The notes: generated by a model from the letters alone, not told the origin. Positions 42,146-51,784 are shown, counted from the stretch's first letter. The stretch is 64,000 nucleotides of DNA from Pseudomonas sp. BP8 (GCF_017875955.1 NZ_JAGINK010000001.1:5424501-5488500), one strand, 5' to 3'. Program-made: numbers and translations.

Positions 42146-43363
42146 TCAGGGAATCAACCCATCCGCCCGCAACAACGTCTCTAGGCAATGCTCCTGCACC
42201 CCATAAAACGCCTTCAGCTCGGCAATCTTCGCCAACAACACTGTCGCATCCACCGGCTGCCTGCGCTTCACCGCCAAGATCATCTTGTTCTTGTTGGTGT
42301 GCTCCAACGAAATGAACTCGAACACCTTGGTCTCGTAACCACAGGCTTCCAGGTACAGCGCGCGCAAACTGTCGGTGAGCATCTCGGCCTGCTGGCCCAG
42401 GTGCAGGCCGTACTGCAGCATAGGCTGCAGCAAACCCGGGCTCTGCAGTTGCGGGCGAACCTGTTTATGGCAGCACGGCGAACACATGATGATCGCGGCG
42501 TTGCAGCGGATGCCGGTGTGGATGGCATAGTCAGTGGCGATGTCGCAGGCATGCAGGGCGATCATCACTTCGATCGCCTCGGGCACCACGCTGCGCACGT
42601 CGCCGCACTCGAATACCAGGCCGCTGTGCTCCAGGCGAGCCGCAGCGGTGTTGCACAGGTCGACCATGTCCTGGCGCAACTCGACACCCGTCACCTGCGC
42701 CTCACGGGCCAGCGTGTTGCGCAAATAATCGTGCATGGCAAAGGTCAGGTAGCCCTTGCCCGAACCGAAGTCGGCCACGCGCAACAGTTGCTGCGCCGCC
42801 ACCGGCGCACTGGCCAGGGCATGCTCGAAGACTTCGATGAACTTGTTAATCTGCTTCCACTTGCGCGACATCGACGGGATCAACGCGCCGTTGCCATCGG
42901 TTACGCCCAGGTCGCGCAAGAACGGCCGCGACAGTTCCAGATAACGCTTCTTCTCCCGGTCATGGCCGGCCGCCGGGGCCACTTCACGTGGCGCCTGGGC
43001 GACGTGGCGCTGGAGCATCGGCTTGCCTTTCTTGCTGAAGCCCAACTGCACTTCACCTTCAGCCGTGAACAAGTGGGCATTGCGAAAGCTCTCTGGCAGC
43101 AACTCGGCGACCAGCGCCTGCGCCTGCTCGAGCGGCAAATTGCGGGTGATGTCGCGGGTCTGGTGCCGGTAGACCAGCGACAGGCTCGGCTCGCCCTTGA
43201 CCAGCAGCGGCTTGGCGATGATTCGCTGCAAGCTCTGGTCGGCGCCAACGTGGCGCGCCAGCACCAGTTTGGCCAGGGTGCCGTCCTGCAGGGCATCGGC
43301 CAGCAGACGCAGGAACTGGGCACGCGCATCCGGCGCGGTAGCGGTAGAAGGTGTGGCGGACAT
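42146..43363 (-). CDS. Class I SAM-dependent methyltransferase (Methyltransf_32-like)
   Basis: The 405-residue protein has an N-terminal domain of about 170 residues, then a Rossmann methyltransferase domain with the SAM motif VADFGSGKGYLTFAMHDYL, the acidic GVELRQDMVDLCN loop and ALHACDIATDYAI, and a conserved MCSPCCHKQVRPQL cysteine segment. This order is known from a widespread family related to GSTCD and METTL25-type proteins, with tRNA or rRNA as suspected substrates. ATG 43363 has only a weak ribosome site; the flanking AGGAGGTGCCTC in the other orientation is palindrome-like. It is 99 bp downstream of the TPM gene. Confidence 0.82.
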   Translation of the reverse strand: MSATPSTATAPDARAQFLRLLADALQDGTLAKLVLARHVGADQSLQRIIAKPLLVKGEPSLSLVYRHQTRDITRNLPLEQAQALVAELLPESFRNAHLFTAEGEVQLGFSKKGKPMLQRHVAQAPREVAPAAGHDREKKRYLELSRPFLRDLGVTDGNGALIPSMSRKWKQINKFIEVFEHALASAPVAAQQLLRVADFGSGKGYLTFAMHDYLRNTLAREAQVTGVELRQDMVDLCNTAAARLEHSGLVFECGDVRSVVPEAIEVMIALHACDIATDYAIHTGIRCNAAIIMCSPCCHKQVRPQLQSPGLLQPMLQYGLHLGQQAEMLTDSLRALYLEACGYETKVFEFISLEHTNKNKMILAVKRRQPVDATVLLAKIAELKAFYGVQEHCLETLLRADGLIP

Positions 43364-43462
43364 GAACAGGAGGTGCCTCGAATTGCCAGGAGCGCAGCGC
43401 GCAATGGCCGGCATTCTACGTCGATGCCCGGCCTGCGCGAAGGGTTTGTCGATGGGCGTGGC

Positions 43463-44080
43463 TCAGTCGAGGATCACCAGGCGGTTGGGCAACTGGTTGC
43501 GCGTGCAGGTCGATGGCAGTGGGCGGCTGAGCAGCTCGCCGCAGGCATCGATACACTCGACGAAGCCCTGCAAGGTCCGCCCCTGCCGCAACTGCTCGCG
43601 AAAACGCGCGACCAGCACAGCCCGGGCGCGGGCGTCGAGATGCTGTTCAATACCGGTGTCGGCCAGGATCACCACGTAATCCTCCGCCTCGCTGACGAAG
43701 ATCAGTACGCCGGTGCCGGCCGCCGTACGCTGCAGGTCAAGCGCGCGAAACTGCTGCTGTGCAAGGATCGCGGCACTGCGTTGACGCAGCAGCCGTGGCA
43801 CCACCAGGCTGGCCAGGCGCGGGCTGCGCAATAGCAGGCAGAGGCCGATGAACAGCACCACCTGGGCCACCAGCAGCCCGCGCAGGCTGGGCCAACCCAC
43901 CAATAGATGCAGTGCACCGGGGATCGCCAGCGCCAGCAGCGCAGCCCAGAACAGCGGCAGGTAGGCGTAGTCGCCGGCCCTGCGCGCCAGCACCGTGACC
44001 AGCTCGGCGTCGGTACGCCGCTCCGCGCGGGCAATCGCCTCGGCGACCTGACGCTGCTCGTATTCGTTGAAAACAGTCAT
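43463..44080 (-). CDS. TPM domain membrane protein
   Basis: This 205-residue protein starts with a TPM-type domain (VAEAIARAERRTDAELVTVLARRAGDYAYLP), then two transmembrane segments (about 43-62 and 66-85), and resumes with IFVSEAEDYVVILADTGIEQHLD. TPM domains occur in acid phosphatases and in photosystem repair proteins; in bacteria a short membrane form often partners LemA and a longer TPM protein. Neither partner is adjacent here. Function is not known. Confidence 0.8.
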   Translation of the reverse strand: MTVFNEYEQRQVAEAIARAERRTDAELVTVLARRAGDYAYLPLFWAALLALAIPGALHLLVGWPSLRGLLVAQVVLFIGLCLLLRSPRLASLVVPRLLRQRSAAILAQQQFRALDLQRTAAGTGVLIFVSEAEDYVVILADTGIEQHLDARARAVLVARFREQLRQGRTLQGFVECIDACGELLSRPLPSTCTRNQLPNRLVILD

Positions 44081-44307
44081 GCCTGCGGTCTCTCGAACGT
44101 TCTTATAGTTGTTGTGGCGGGATCCAGGTGGCGCGAGTGTATCTCAACAACTACGCGACATCAGGCATAATCCGCCGCAGTCGCTAACGCTGTAGGCATG
44201 ATCGGAAAAACGATCACCCTACGCCCGAAAAACAATAGTCGCCTGAACACTTCGGCCACGCGCGTCAATGCACGGGCACGGCACAGGCCACGACCATGGA
44301 ATTGATC

Positions 44308-46596
44308 ATGAAACTGTCTATGCTGGGCTTGGCCTTGGGCCTTGCCAGTCAAGCCGCACTGGCCGCTACGCCCGCCCCGCCCCTGCAGGACAAGCAGGCA
44401 TTCATCGAGCATCTGATCCAGCAGATGACCCTCGACGAGAAGATCGGCCAGTTGCGCCTGATCAGCATCGGCCCCGAAATGCCCCACGCGAAGATCCGCG
44501 AAGAAATCGCTGCCGGCCGCATTGGCGGCACCTTCAACTCGCGCACCGCCCCGGAAAACCGGCCGATGCAGGACGCGGCCATGCGCAGCCGGCTGAAGAT
44601 CCCGATGTTCTTCGCCTACGACGTGATCCACGGTAACCGCACGATCTTCCCGATCAGCCTGGGCCTGGCCGCGACCTGGGACATGGACGCGATCGCCAAG
44701 GTCGGCCGCACCTCGGCCATCGAAGCCTCCGCCGACGCCCTCGACATGACCTTCGCGCCCATGGTCGACATCGCCCGCGACCCGCGCTGGGGCCGCACCA
44801 GCGAAGGCTTTGGTGAAGACACCTACCTGACCTCGCGAATCGGCCAGGTCATGGTCAAGGGCTTTCAGGGCAGCAGCCCGGCCAACCCCGACAGCATCAT
44901 GGCCATCGTCAAGCACTTCGCCCTGTACGGCGCGGTGGAAGGCGGGCGCGACTACAACACGGTCGATATGAGTCTGCCAAAGATGTACAACGACTACCTG
45001 CCGCCCTACCGCGCCAGCCTCGACGCAGGCGCCGGTGGCGTGATGGTGGCGCTGAACTCGATCAACGGCGTGCCGGCCACCTCCAACACCTGGTTGATGA
45101 ACGACCTGCTGCGCGGTGAGTGGGGCTTCAAGGGCGTGACCATCAGCGACCATGGCGCGATCCAGGAGCTGATCCGCCACGGCGTCGCCAAGGATGGTCG
45201 AGAAGCGGCCAAGCTGGCAATCAAGGCCGGCATCGACATGAGCATGAACGACTCGCTGTATGGCGAGGAGCTGCCGGGGCTGGTCAAGTCTGGTGAGGTG
45301 ACCCAGGCCGAGCTCGATCAGGCCGTGCGCGAAGTGCTCGGTGCCAAGTACGAAATGGGCCTGTTCAAGGACCCTTACGTGCGTATCGGCAAAGCCGAGA
45401 ATGACCTCAAGGACTACTATGCCGACGCCCGCCTGCACCGCGAGGCCGCGCGTGATGTCGCCCGGCGCAGCCTGGTCCTGCTGGAGAACCGCCAGCAGAC
45501 CCTGCCCCTGAAAAAAGCCGGCACGATTGCCTTGGTCGGCCCGCTGGCCGACGCGCCGATCGACATGATGGGCAGCTGGGCCGCTGATGGGCGCCCCGAG
45601 CATTCGGTGACCGTACGCGAGGGCCTGCGCCGCGCCGTCGGCGACAAGGCCAAACTGATCTACGCCAAGGGCTCCAACGTCACTGGCGACAAGGCGATGT
45701 TCGATTACCTGAACTTCCTCAACTTCGATGCACCGGAGATCGTTGACGACCTGCGCCCGGCCGCCGTGTTGATCGATGAAGCGGTCAAGGCCGCCCAGCA
45801 GGCTGACGTGGTCGTAGCGGTGGTAGGCGAATCGCGCGGCATGTCGCACGAGTCGTCGAGCCGCACCACCCTGGAAATCCCGGCGGTACAACGTGACCTG
45901 ATCAAGGCCCTGAAGGCCACCGGCAAGCCGCTGGTGCTGGTGCTGATGAACGGCCGGCCGCTGTCCATCGCCTGGGAACGGGAACAGGCCGATGCCCTGC
46001 TCGAGACCTGGTTCAGCGGCACCGAAGGCGGCAATGCCATCGCTGACGTGCTGTTCGGCGATTACAACCCGTCCGGTAAGCTGGCCATCACCTTCCCGCG
46101 GTCGGTCGGGCAGATCCCGATGTACTACAACCACCTGCGCATTGGCCGTCCGTTTACCCCAGGCAAGCCGGGCAACTACACCTCGCAGTACTTCGAGGAA
46201 CCCAATGGCCCGCTGTATCCGTTCGGCTATGGCCTGAGCTATAGCAGCTTCGAGCTGTCGGGGTTGAAGCTGGCCAAGCCTGAGCTCAAGCGTGGCGACA
46301 GCCTGCAAGCCACGGTCACCGTGAAAAACACCGGCAAGCGCGACGGCGAGACCGTGGTCCAGCTGTACCTGCAAGACGTCAGCGCCTCGATGAGCCGCCC
46401 GGTGAAGGAGCTGAAGAACTTCCAGAAACTGATGCTCAAGGCTGGCGAGTCGCGCGTCGTGAGCTTCAGCATCAGTGAGGACGACCTGAAGTTCTACAAC
46501 GGCCAGTTGCAGCGGGTGGCCGAGCCGGGGCAGTTCAACGTGCAGGTCGGACTGGATTCCGAGGCAGTGCAGCAGCAGAGTTTCGAGTTGCTGTAA
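44308..46596 (+). CDS. bglX: Periplasmic beta-glucosidase BglX
   Basis: BglX is a glycoside hydrolase family 3 enzyme that frees glucose from beta-linked oligosaccharides in the periplasm. The 762-residue precursor has a signal peptide (MKLSMLGLALGLASQAALA). The N-terminal GH3 barrel carries TSEGFGEDTYLTS and the nucleophile D281 in GVTISDHGAIQEL. The second domain has GESRGMSHESSSR, followed by a fibronectin-III-like C-terminal domain. I prefer ATG 44308 (GGAA six bases before) to ATG 44296. Gene is monocistronic; dctB follows after 109 bp. Confidence 0.93.
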   Translation: MKLSMLGLALGLASQAALAATPAPPLQDKQAFIEHLIQQMTLDEKIGQLRLISIGPEMPHAKIREEIAAGRIGGTFNSRTAPENRPMQDAAMRSRLKIPMFFAYDVIHGNRTIFPISLGLAATWDMDAIAKVGRTSAIEASADALDMTFAPMVDIARDPRWGRTSEGFGEDTYLTSRIGQVMVKGFQGSSPANPDSIMAIVKHFALYGAVEGGRDYNTVDMSLPKMYNDYLPPYRASLDAGAGGVMVALNSINGVPATSNTWLMNDLLRGEWGFKGVTISDHGAIQELIRHGVAKDGREAAKLAIKAGIDMSMNDSLYGEELPGLVKSGEVTQAELDQAVREVLGAKYEMGLFKDPYVRIGKAENDLKDYYADARLHREAARDVARRSLVLLENRQQTLPLKKAGTIALVGPLADAPIDMMGSWAADGRPEHSVTVREGLRRAVGDKAKLIYAKGSNVTGDKAMFDYLNFLNFDAPEIVDDLRPAAVLIDEAVKAAQQADVVVAVVGESRGMSHESSSRTTLEIPAVQRDLIKALKATGKPLVLVLMNGRPLSIAWEREQADALLETWFSGTEGGNAIADVLFGDYNPSGKLAITFPRSVGQIPMYYNHLRIGRPFTPGKPGNYTSQYFEEPNGPLYPFGYGLSYSSFELSGLKLAKPELKRGDSLQATVTVKNTGKRDGETVVQLYLQDVSASMSRPVKELKNFQKLMLKAGESRVVSFSISEDDLKFYNGQLQRVAEPGQFNVQVGLDSEAVQQQSFELL

Positions 46597-46705
46597 GTCG
46601 TTGGGAGTGAGGCGGGTCAGTTGCTCGCGTGTTGACTGACCGGGCTTGCCCCGCCAAGGGCCGGCCCTGACTCCACATCTACCACCTGCACCCAGGATCC
46701 GCACC

Positions 46706-48463
46706 ATGCCTTCTTCGTTTCGAGCATTGCGCCTCGGCCTGATCGTGTTGCTGATCCTGGTCGGCACGGCGCTCAGCGCCAGCTGGGCCATGCATCAGGC
46801 CAAGCGCCAGTCGATGGCCACCGACGCCCAGCGCGCCGCCCAGCAGTTGGGCCTGTACGCCACGTCGCTACACACCCTGATCGAACGCTACCGCGCCCTG
46901 CCCGCCGTGCTCGCCCTCGACCCCGAGCTGATCGCCGCCCTGCGCGGGCCGATCGATGCCCAGGTGCAAGCCGCCCTCAACCACAAGCTCGAACGCATCA
47001 ATGGCGCCGCCAATTCCTCCACCCTGGAGTTGCTCGATCACACCGGCCTCGCCGTGGCCGCCAGCAACTGGCGCCTGCCGAGCACCTACGTCGGTTCCAA
47101 CTACGGCTTCCGGCCCTATTTCAAACAGACCCGCACCCAGGGCAGCGGCCGTTTCTACGCGGTCGGCGTGACCAGTGGCGTGCCGGGCTACTTTCTTTCC
47201 AGCGCAGTCAACGACGAACATGGGCGTTTTCTCGGCGCGATGGTGGTCAAGCTGGAATTTCCCCAACTGGAACGCGAATGGCGCCAGGGCAGCGATGTGC
47301 TGCTGGTCAGCGATGCCCGCGGGATCATCTTCATCGCCAACCAGGACGGCTGGCGCTACCGCGAGCTGACGCCGCTGTCGCCCGCCGACCGCGCCGAGCT
47401 GGCCGCCACCCGTCAGTACGACAAACAGCCACTGGTGCCCTTGCAGCATCAGCGCCTGACCGAGTTCGACGCCCACAGCCACCTGAGCCGGGTCCAGGGC
47501 CCGGACGGCACCGCCGAATACCTCTGGCAAAGCCTGCCGCTGGAGAGTGACGGCTGGACCCTGCACCTGCTGCGCAAGCCGCAGGTCAGCGAGGATCAAC
47601 GCAATGCCGCCCTGGCCGCCGCGGCGATCTGGCTCAGCCTGGTGTTCGCCGCGCTGTTCGTCAGCCAGCGCCTGCGCCTGGCCCGCCTGCGCCAACGCAG
47701 CCGCGAGGCGCTCAAGCGCCAGGTCGAGGAGCGCACCCGCGAACTGCGCACTGCCCAGGAAGGCCTGGTGCAATCGGCCAAGCTGGCGGCGTTGGGGCAG
47801 ATGTCAGCCGCCTTGGCGCATGAGATCAACCAGCCGCTGACCACCCAGCGCATGCAGCTCGAGACCCTGCGCCTGCTGCTTGACCACGGACGCTTCGACG
47901 AGGCACGCCAGGCCTTGGAGCCCCTGGAGCAAATGCTGGCGCGCATGGCAGCACTGACCGGCCACTTGAAGACCTTCGCCCGCAACAGCCCCCGCGGCCT
48001 GCGCGAGCGCCTCGACCTGGCCACCGTGGTCGATCAGGCCTTGCACCTGCTGGAGACACGGATCCGCAGCGAGGAAGTCGAGGTGGCGCTGTACCTGGCG
48101 CGCCCGGCGTGGGTGCGCGGCGATGCGATCCGCCTGGAGCAGGTGTTGATCAATCTGTTGCGCAACGCCCTCGACGCCATGGCCGACAAGCGCTACAAAC
48201 GCCTTGAGATCCGAATCGAGATCGATCAGCAGCACTGGCGTCTGAGCGTGCTCGACTCCGGTGGCGGCATCGATGAGGCTCACCTGGCCAAAGTCTTCGA
48301 CCCGTTCTTCACTACCAAGCCGGTAGGGGAAGGGCTCGGCCTGGGCCTGGCGATTTCCTACGGCATCGTCCATGAGGCCGGCGGCCAGCTGCAGGTCGAC
48401 AACCTGCCTGGTGGAGCCCGCTTCAGCCTCACCCTGCCTCGCGATCAGGAGCCGGTATGTTGA
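46706..48463 (+). CDS. dctB: C4-dicarboxylate/ketoglutarate-type sensor kinase DctB
   Basis: The 585-residue membrane kinase has a transmembrane segment at about 8-28, a large periplasmic double-Cache domain to about 290 (with GSNYGFRPYFKQ and YFLSSAVND), a second segment, and a coiled linker. The H-box is ALGQMSAALAHEINQPLTTQRMQLE; ATPase boxes are LINLLRNALDAM, DSGGGIDEAHLAKVFDPFFTTKPVGEGLGLGLAISYGIV. Its place before a sigma54 activator and kgtP suggests that it works like MifS of P. aeruginosa, which responds to alpha-ketoglutarate. ATG 46706 follows AGGA. It overlaps dctD by seven bases. A decayed copy of its 3' part is found at 51479-51700. Confidence 0.9.
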   Translation: MPSSFRALRLGLIVLLILVGTALSASWAMHQAKRQSMATDAQRAAQQLGLYATSLHTLIERYRALPAVLALDPELIAALRGPIDAQVQAALNHKLERINGAANSSTLELLDHTGLAVAASNWRLPSTYVGSNYGFRPYFKQTRTQGSGRFYAVGVTSGVPGYFLSSAVNDEHGRFLGAMVVKLEFPQLEREWRQGSDVLLVSDARGIIFIANQDGWRYRELTPLSPADRAELAATRQYDKQPLVPLQHQRLTEFDAHSHLSRVQGPDGTAEYLWQSLPLESDGWTLHLLRKPQVSEDQRNAALAAAAIWLSLVFAALFVSQRLRLARLRQRSREALKRQVEERTRELRTAQEGLVQSAKLAALGQMSAALAHEINQPLTTQRMQLETLRLLLDHGRFDEARQALEPLEQMLARMAALTGHLKTFARNSPRGLRERLDLATVVDQALHLLETRIRSEEVEVALYLARPAWVRGDAIRLEQVLINLLRNALDAMADKRYKRLEIRIEIDQQHWRLSVLDSGGGIDEAHLAKVFDPFFTTKPVGEGLGLGLAISYGIVHEAGGQLQVDNLPGGARFSLTLPRDQEPVC

Positions 48464-49782
48464 ATTCAGTGATCGTCGTCGATGACGAAGCGAGTATCCG
48501 CACTGCAGTGGAGCAGTGGCTGAGCCTGTCGGGTTTCAGCGTGCAACTGTTTGCCCGCGCCGAAGACTGCCTGGCGCAGTTGCCGGGGCACTTTCCGGGA
48601 GTGATCATCAGCGATGTGCGCATGCCCGGCATCGGCGGCCTGCAACTGCTGGAAAGATTGCAGGCAGAGGATGCCGACTTGCCAGTGATTCTGCTGACCG
48701 GCCACGGCGATGTGCCGATGGCGGTAGAGGCCATGCGCAACGGTGCGTATGACTTCCTGGAAAAGCCGTTTACCCCGCAACACCTGCTCGGCAGCCTGCG
48801 CCGCGCCTTGGAAAAACGCCAACTGGTGCTGGAGAACCGCCGCCTGCACGAACAAGCCGATCTCAAGGCGCGGCTCACCGACACCTTGTTGGGTATGTCT
48901 CAGGGCGTGCAGCAGCTGCGCCAGCAGGTGCTTGAGCTGGCCAGCTTGCCGGTCAATGTGCTGCTCCGCGGTGAGACCGGCAGCGGCAAGGAGCGCGTGG
49001 CGCGCTGCCTGCACGACTTCGGCCCACGCGCCGACAAGCCGTTCGTTGCTCTCAACTGTGCGGCGATCCCCGAAGCGTTGTTCGAAGCCGAATTGTTTGG
49101 CCATGAGAGCGGCGCTTTTACCGGCGCCCAAGGCAAGCGCATCGGTAAGCTGGAATATGCCAACGGCGGCACAGTATTTCTCGACGAGATCGAGAGCATG
49201 CCGCTGGCCCAGCAGGCCAAGCTGCTGCGGGTGATCCAGGAGCAGAAGCTGGAACGCCTCGGCGCCAACCAGAGCATCAGCGTCGACCTGCGGATCATTG
49301 CCGCGACCAAACCGGACCTGCTCGAAGAGGCACGCGCCGGGCGTTTTCGCGAGGACCTGGCGTATCGCCTGAACGTTGCCGAACTGCGCCTGGCGCCACT
49401 GCGTGAACGCCGTGAAGACATTCCGCTGCTGTTCGAATACTTCGCCCGCACCGCCGCCGAGCGCCTTGGCCGCAGCGCCCCGCCGCTGTCCGGCGGGCAA
49501 CTGGCGACACTGCTCGGGCATGACTGGCCGGGCAATGTGCGCGAACTGGCAAACGCTGCCGAACGGCATGCACTGGGGCTGGGTTCGCCCAGTGGTGACA
49601 CTGCAGCGGGCGGCCCGTCACTGGTCGAGCAGATGGAGGCGTTTGAAGCGCAGTGCTTGCGCGCCGCGTTGCGCCAGCATAAAGGTGAGATCAAGGCGGT
49701 GATGGAAACCTTGCAACTGCCGCGGCGGACGTTGAACGAGAAGATGCAGCGCCATGGGCTGGCTCGTGAAGATTTTGTCTAG
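48457..49782 (+). CDS. dctD: Sigma54-dependent response regulator DctD
   Basis: This 441-residue NtrC-type activator has a receiver domain (SVIVVDDEASIRTAV; phosphoacceptor Asp in GVIISDVRMPGIGG), an AAA+ domain with Walker A LLRGETGSGKERVAR, the sigma54-contact loop GAFTGAQGKR, Walker B GTVFLDEIESMP and the RxDLAYRLNV block, and a Fis-type helix-turn-helix at the end (ALRQHKGEIKAVMETLQLPRRTLNEKM). It should activate the -24/-12 promoter found upstream of kgtP. It overlaps dctB and precedes kgtP by 309 bp. MifR is the closest functional model. Confidence 0.92.
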   Translation: MLNSVIVVDDEASIRTAVEQWLSLSGFSVQLFARAEDCLAQLPGHFPGVIISDVRMPGIGGLQLLERLQAEDADLPVILLTGHGDVPMAVEAMRNGAYDFLEKPFTPQHLLGSLRRALEKRQLVLENRRLHEQADLKARLTDTLLGMSQGVQQLRQQVLELASLPVNVLLRGETGSGKERVARCLHDFGPRADKPFVALNCAAIPEALFEAELFGHESGAFTGAQGKRIGKLEYANGGTVFLDEIESMPLAQQAKLLRVIQEQKLERLGANQSISVDLRIIAATKPDLLEEARAGRFREDLAYRLNVAELRLAPLRERREDIPLLFEYFARTAAERLGRSAPPLSGGQLATLLGHDWPGNVRELANAAERHALGLGSPSGDTAAGGPSLVEQMEAFEAQCLRAALRQHKGEIKAVMETLQLPRRTLNEKMQRHGLAREDFV

Positions 49783-49861
49783 TGGGAATAGGCGGATTCT
49801 TGCTTATGAAAAGTCAGCGATGAGCGGAAATCGGCCTATCTCGTGGTGATATGAAGTTTGC

Positions 49862-49993
49862 TGGGGCCGCTTCGCGGCCCTTTCGCGACACAAGGCCGCT
49901 CCCACAGTCGAGAGCGTGCAGCGCCTTGATTGCGGGGTGTACGCGATCTCGTGGGAGCGGCCTTGTGTCGCGAAAGGGGCGCAGAGCGCCCCC
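49862..49993. repeat. Inverted pair of class B REP elements upstream of kgtP
   Basis: Units at 49862-49907 and 49951-49993 face each other around a 43-bp centre; each has the GTGGGAGCGGCCTTGTGTCG core. They fill most of the 309-bp dctD-kgtP spacer, leaving only about 80 bp between dctD and the pair for regulator sites and about 25 bp to the sigma54 promoter. Confidence 0.85.
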
Positions 49994-50016
49994 AAATGGA
50001 CCGCCACGCCCTCATC

Positions 50017-50032
50017 TGGCACACCTCCTGCA
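50017..50032 (+). promoter_or_regulatory. Sigma54 promoter of kgtP
   Basis: TGGCAC-ACCTC-CTGCA matches the -24/-12 consensus TGGCAC-N5-TTGCA except for one base. It lies about 60 bp upstream of the kgtP start and next to the sigma54 activator gene dctD. Confidence 0.8.
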
Positions 50033-50091
50033 AAAGCCTTCTCAAGCGCCGCACAGCGCGCTCCACAAAAACAACGAGAAGGTTACCTCTG

Positions 50092-51411
50092 ATGGATAAC
50101 GCCACCTCCCTGCCCGCCGGGGCGGCCATAGCGCCGACCGCGGAAAAAACCACCGCCAGCCGCCTCAAGTCGATTTTCAGCGGCTCGATCGGCAACATGG
50201 TCGAATGGTACGACTGGTACGTCTACGCCGCATTCTCGCTGTACTTCGCCAAAGCCTTCTTCCCTGCCGGCGACAGCACCGCACAACTGCTCAACACCGC
50301 TGCGATCTTCGCCGTGGGCTTCCTGATGCGCCCGATTGGTGGCTGGCTGATGGGCCTCTACGCCGACCGCAAGGGCCGCAAGGCGGCACTGATGGCCTCG
50401 GTCCTGTTGATGTGCGCAGGTTCGCTGGTAATCGCCCTGACCCCAGGGTATGAGACCATCGGTGTTGCCGCGCCGGTCCTGCTGGTGTTCGCGCGCCTGC
50501 TGCAGGGCTTGTCGGTGGGCGGTGAATACGGCACCTCGGCCACCTACCTCAGTGAAATGGCCAGCAAGGAGCGCCGTGGCTTCTTCTCCAGCTTCCAGTA
50601 CGTGACGCTGATCTCGGGCCAGCTTATCGCCCTGGCCGTGCTGATCGTCCTGCAGCAGACCCTGACCACCGAGCAACTGTACGCCTGGGGCTGGCGCGTG
50701 CCGTTCGTGATCGGTGCGCTGTGCGCAGTGGTTGCGCTGTACCTGCGTCGCGGCATGGAAGAAACCGCCTCCTTCACCAAGAAGGAAAAGGCCAAAGAAA
50801 GCCTGATGCGCACCCTGATGCGTCATCCCAAGGAGCTGATGACCGTGGTCGGCCTGACCATGGGCGGAACCCTGGCGTTCTACACCTACACCACCTACAT
50901 GCAGAAATACCTGGTCAACACGGTTGGCATGAGCATTAGCGACTCGACCACCATCTCGGCCGCCACACTGTTCTTGTTCATGTGCTTGCAGCCATTGGTC
51001 GGCGGGCTCTCCGACAAGATCGGCCGACGCCCGATCCTGATCGCCTTCGGCGTACTCGGGACGCTGTTCACCGTACCGATCCTGACCACCCTGCACACCG
51101 TCCAGAGCTGGTGGGGCGCGTTCTTCCTGATCATGGCGGCGCTGATCATCGTCAGCGGCTACACCTCGATCAACGCGGTGGTCAAAGCCGAGCTGTTCCC
51201 GACCGAGATCCGCGCCCTGGGCGTTGGCCTGCCGTATGCGCTGACTGTGTCGATCTTCGGCGGCACCGCAGAGTACATCGCCTTGTGGTTCAAGAGCGCA
51301 GGTATGGAAAGCGGCTTCTACTGGTATGTCACCGCGTGCATCGCCTGCTCGCTGCTGGTGTACGCGACCATGAAAGACACCAAGACACATTCGCGGATCA
51401 CCACTGACTGA
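50092..51411 (+). CDS. kgtP: Alpha-ketoglutarate/proton symporter KgtP
   Basis: KgtP imports alpha-ketoglutarate with protons. The 439-residue protein belongs to the metabolite:H+ symporter branch of the major facilitator superfamily, with 12 membrane segments. It keeps family marks seen in the E. coli protein: GNMVEWYDWYVYAAF (E38), FLMRPIGGWLMG, ADRKGRKAAL, LLQGLSVGGEYGTSATYLSEMA (E145), FYTYTTYMQKYLVNT and LSDKIGRR. Control by DctBD at a sigma54 promoter is inferred from position. A strong terminator follows. A diverged second copy lies downstream. Confidence 0.92.
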   Translation: MDNATSLPAGAAIAPTAEKTTASRLKSIFSGSIGNMVEWYDWYVYAAFSLYFAKAFFPAGDSTAQLLNTAAIFAVGFLMRPIGGWLMGLYADRKGRKAALMASVLLMCAGSLVIALTPGYETIGVAAPVLLVFARLLQGLSVGGEYGTSATYLSEMASKERRGFFSSFQYVTLISGQLIALAVLIVLQQTLTTEQLYAWGWRVPFVIGALCAVVALYLRRGMEETASFTKKEKAKESLMRTLMRHPKELMTVVGLTMGGTLAFYTYTTYMQKYLVNTVGMSISDSTTISAATLFLFMCLQPLVGGLSDKIGRRPILIAFGVLGTLFTVPILTTLHTVQSWWGAFFLIMAALIIVSGYTSINAVVKAELFPTEIRALGVGLPYALTVSIFGGTAEYIALWFKSAGMESGFYWYVTACIACSLLVYATMKDTKTHSRITTD

Positions 51412-51428
51412 TCCAGCGTTGGCAACAC

Positions 51429-51465
51429 AAAAAGGGGCGCTCCGGCTGACGGGGCGCCCCTTTTT
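51429..51465 (+). terminator. Terminator of kgtP
   Basis: AAAAAGGGGCGC, a 13-base loop, then GCGCCCC and TTTTT. A near copy follows the second transporter gene (53125-53159). Confidence 0.9.
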
Positions 51466-51478
51466 GTATTGCGGCGTG

Positions 51479-51700
51479 ATTCGCAGCAAAGCGGTCACGA
51501 TGCGTTGTACCTGGCGCATCCGGCGTGAGTCCGCGACGATGCGATCCGCTTGGAACAAGTGCTAATAAATCCGTTGCGCAACGCCCTCGACGCCATGGCC
51601 GACAAGCGTTACAACCGTCTGGAGATCCGTATCGAGATCGATCAGCAGCACTGACGTCCGAGCGGGCTCGTCTCCGGCTGCGATACACCGTGCCGAAAGT
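51479..51700 (+). pseudogene. Decayed fragment of dctB (3' kinase domain)
   Basis: These 222 bases align with dctB 48062-48294, for example over a 32-base near-identical core at TTGCGCAACGCCCTCGACGC and following bases, and over GAGATCGATCAGCAGCACTG. The copy is 11 bases shorter overall, and a Trp codon (TGG) has become TGA. There is no start. It is joined directly to the promoter region of the second kgtP copy; dctD is absent between them. Confidence 0.88.
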
Positions 51701-51718
51701 GGGCCGCCAGATCTCATC

Positions 51719-51734
51719 TGGCACACCGACTGCA
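51719..51734 (+). promoter_or_regulatory. Sigma54 promoter of the second kgtP-like gene
   Basis: TGGCAC-ACCGA-CTGCA is the copied -24/-12 element; TGGCAC and CTGCA are identical to the kgtP promoter while the spacer differs. This conservation inside a decayed spacer suggests that the paralogue is still under the same activator. Confidence 0.75.
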
Positions 51735-51784
51735 AATGCCCTGCACTGGCGCACGCCTCAACAACTACAGTAAGGGTTTTGCAC

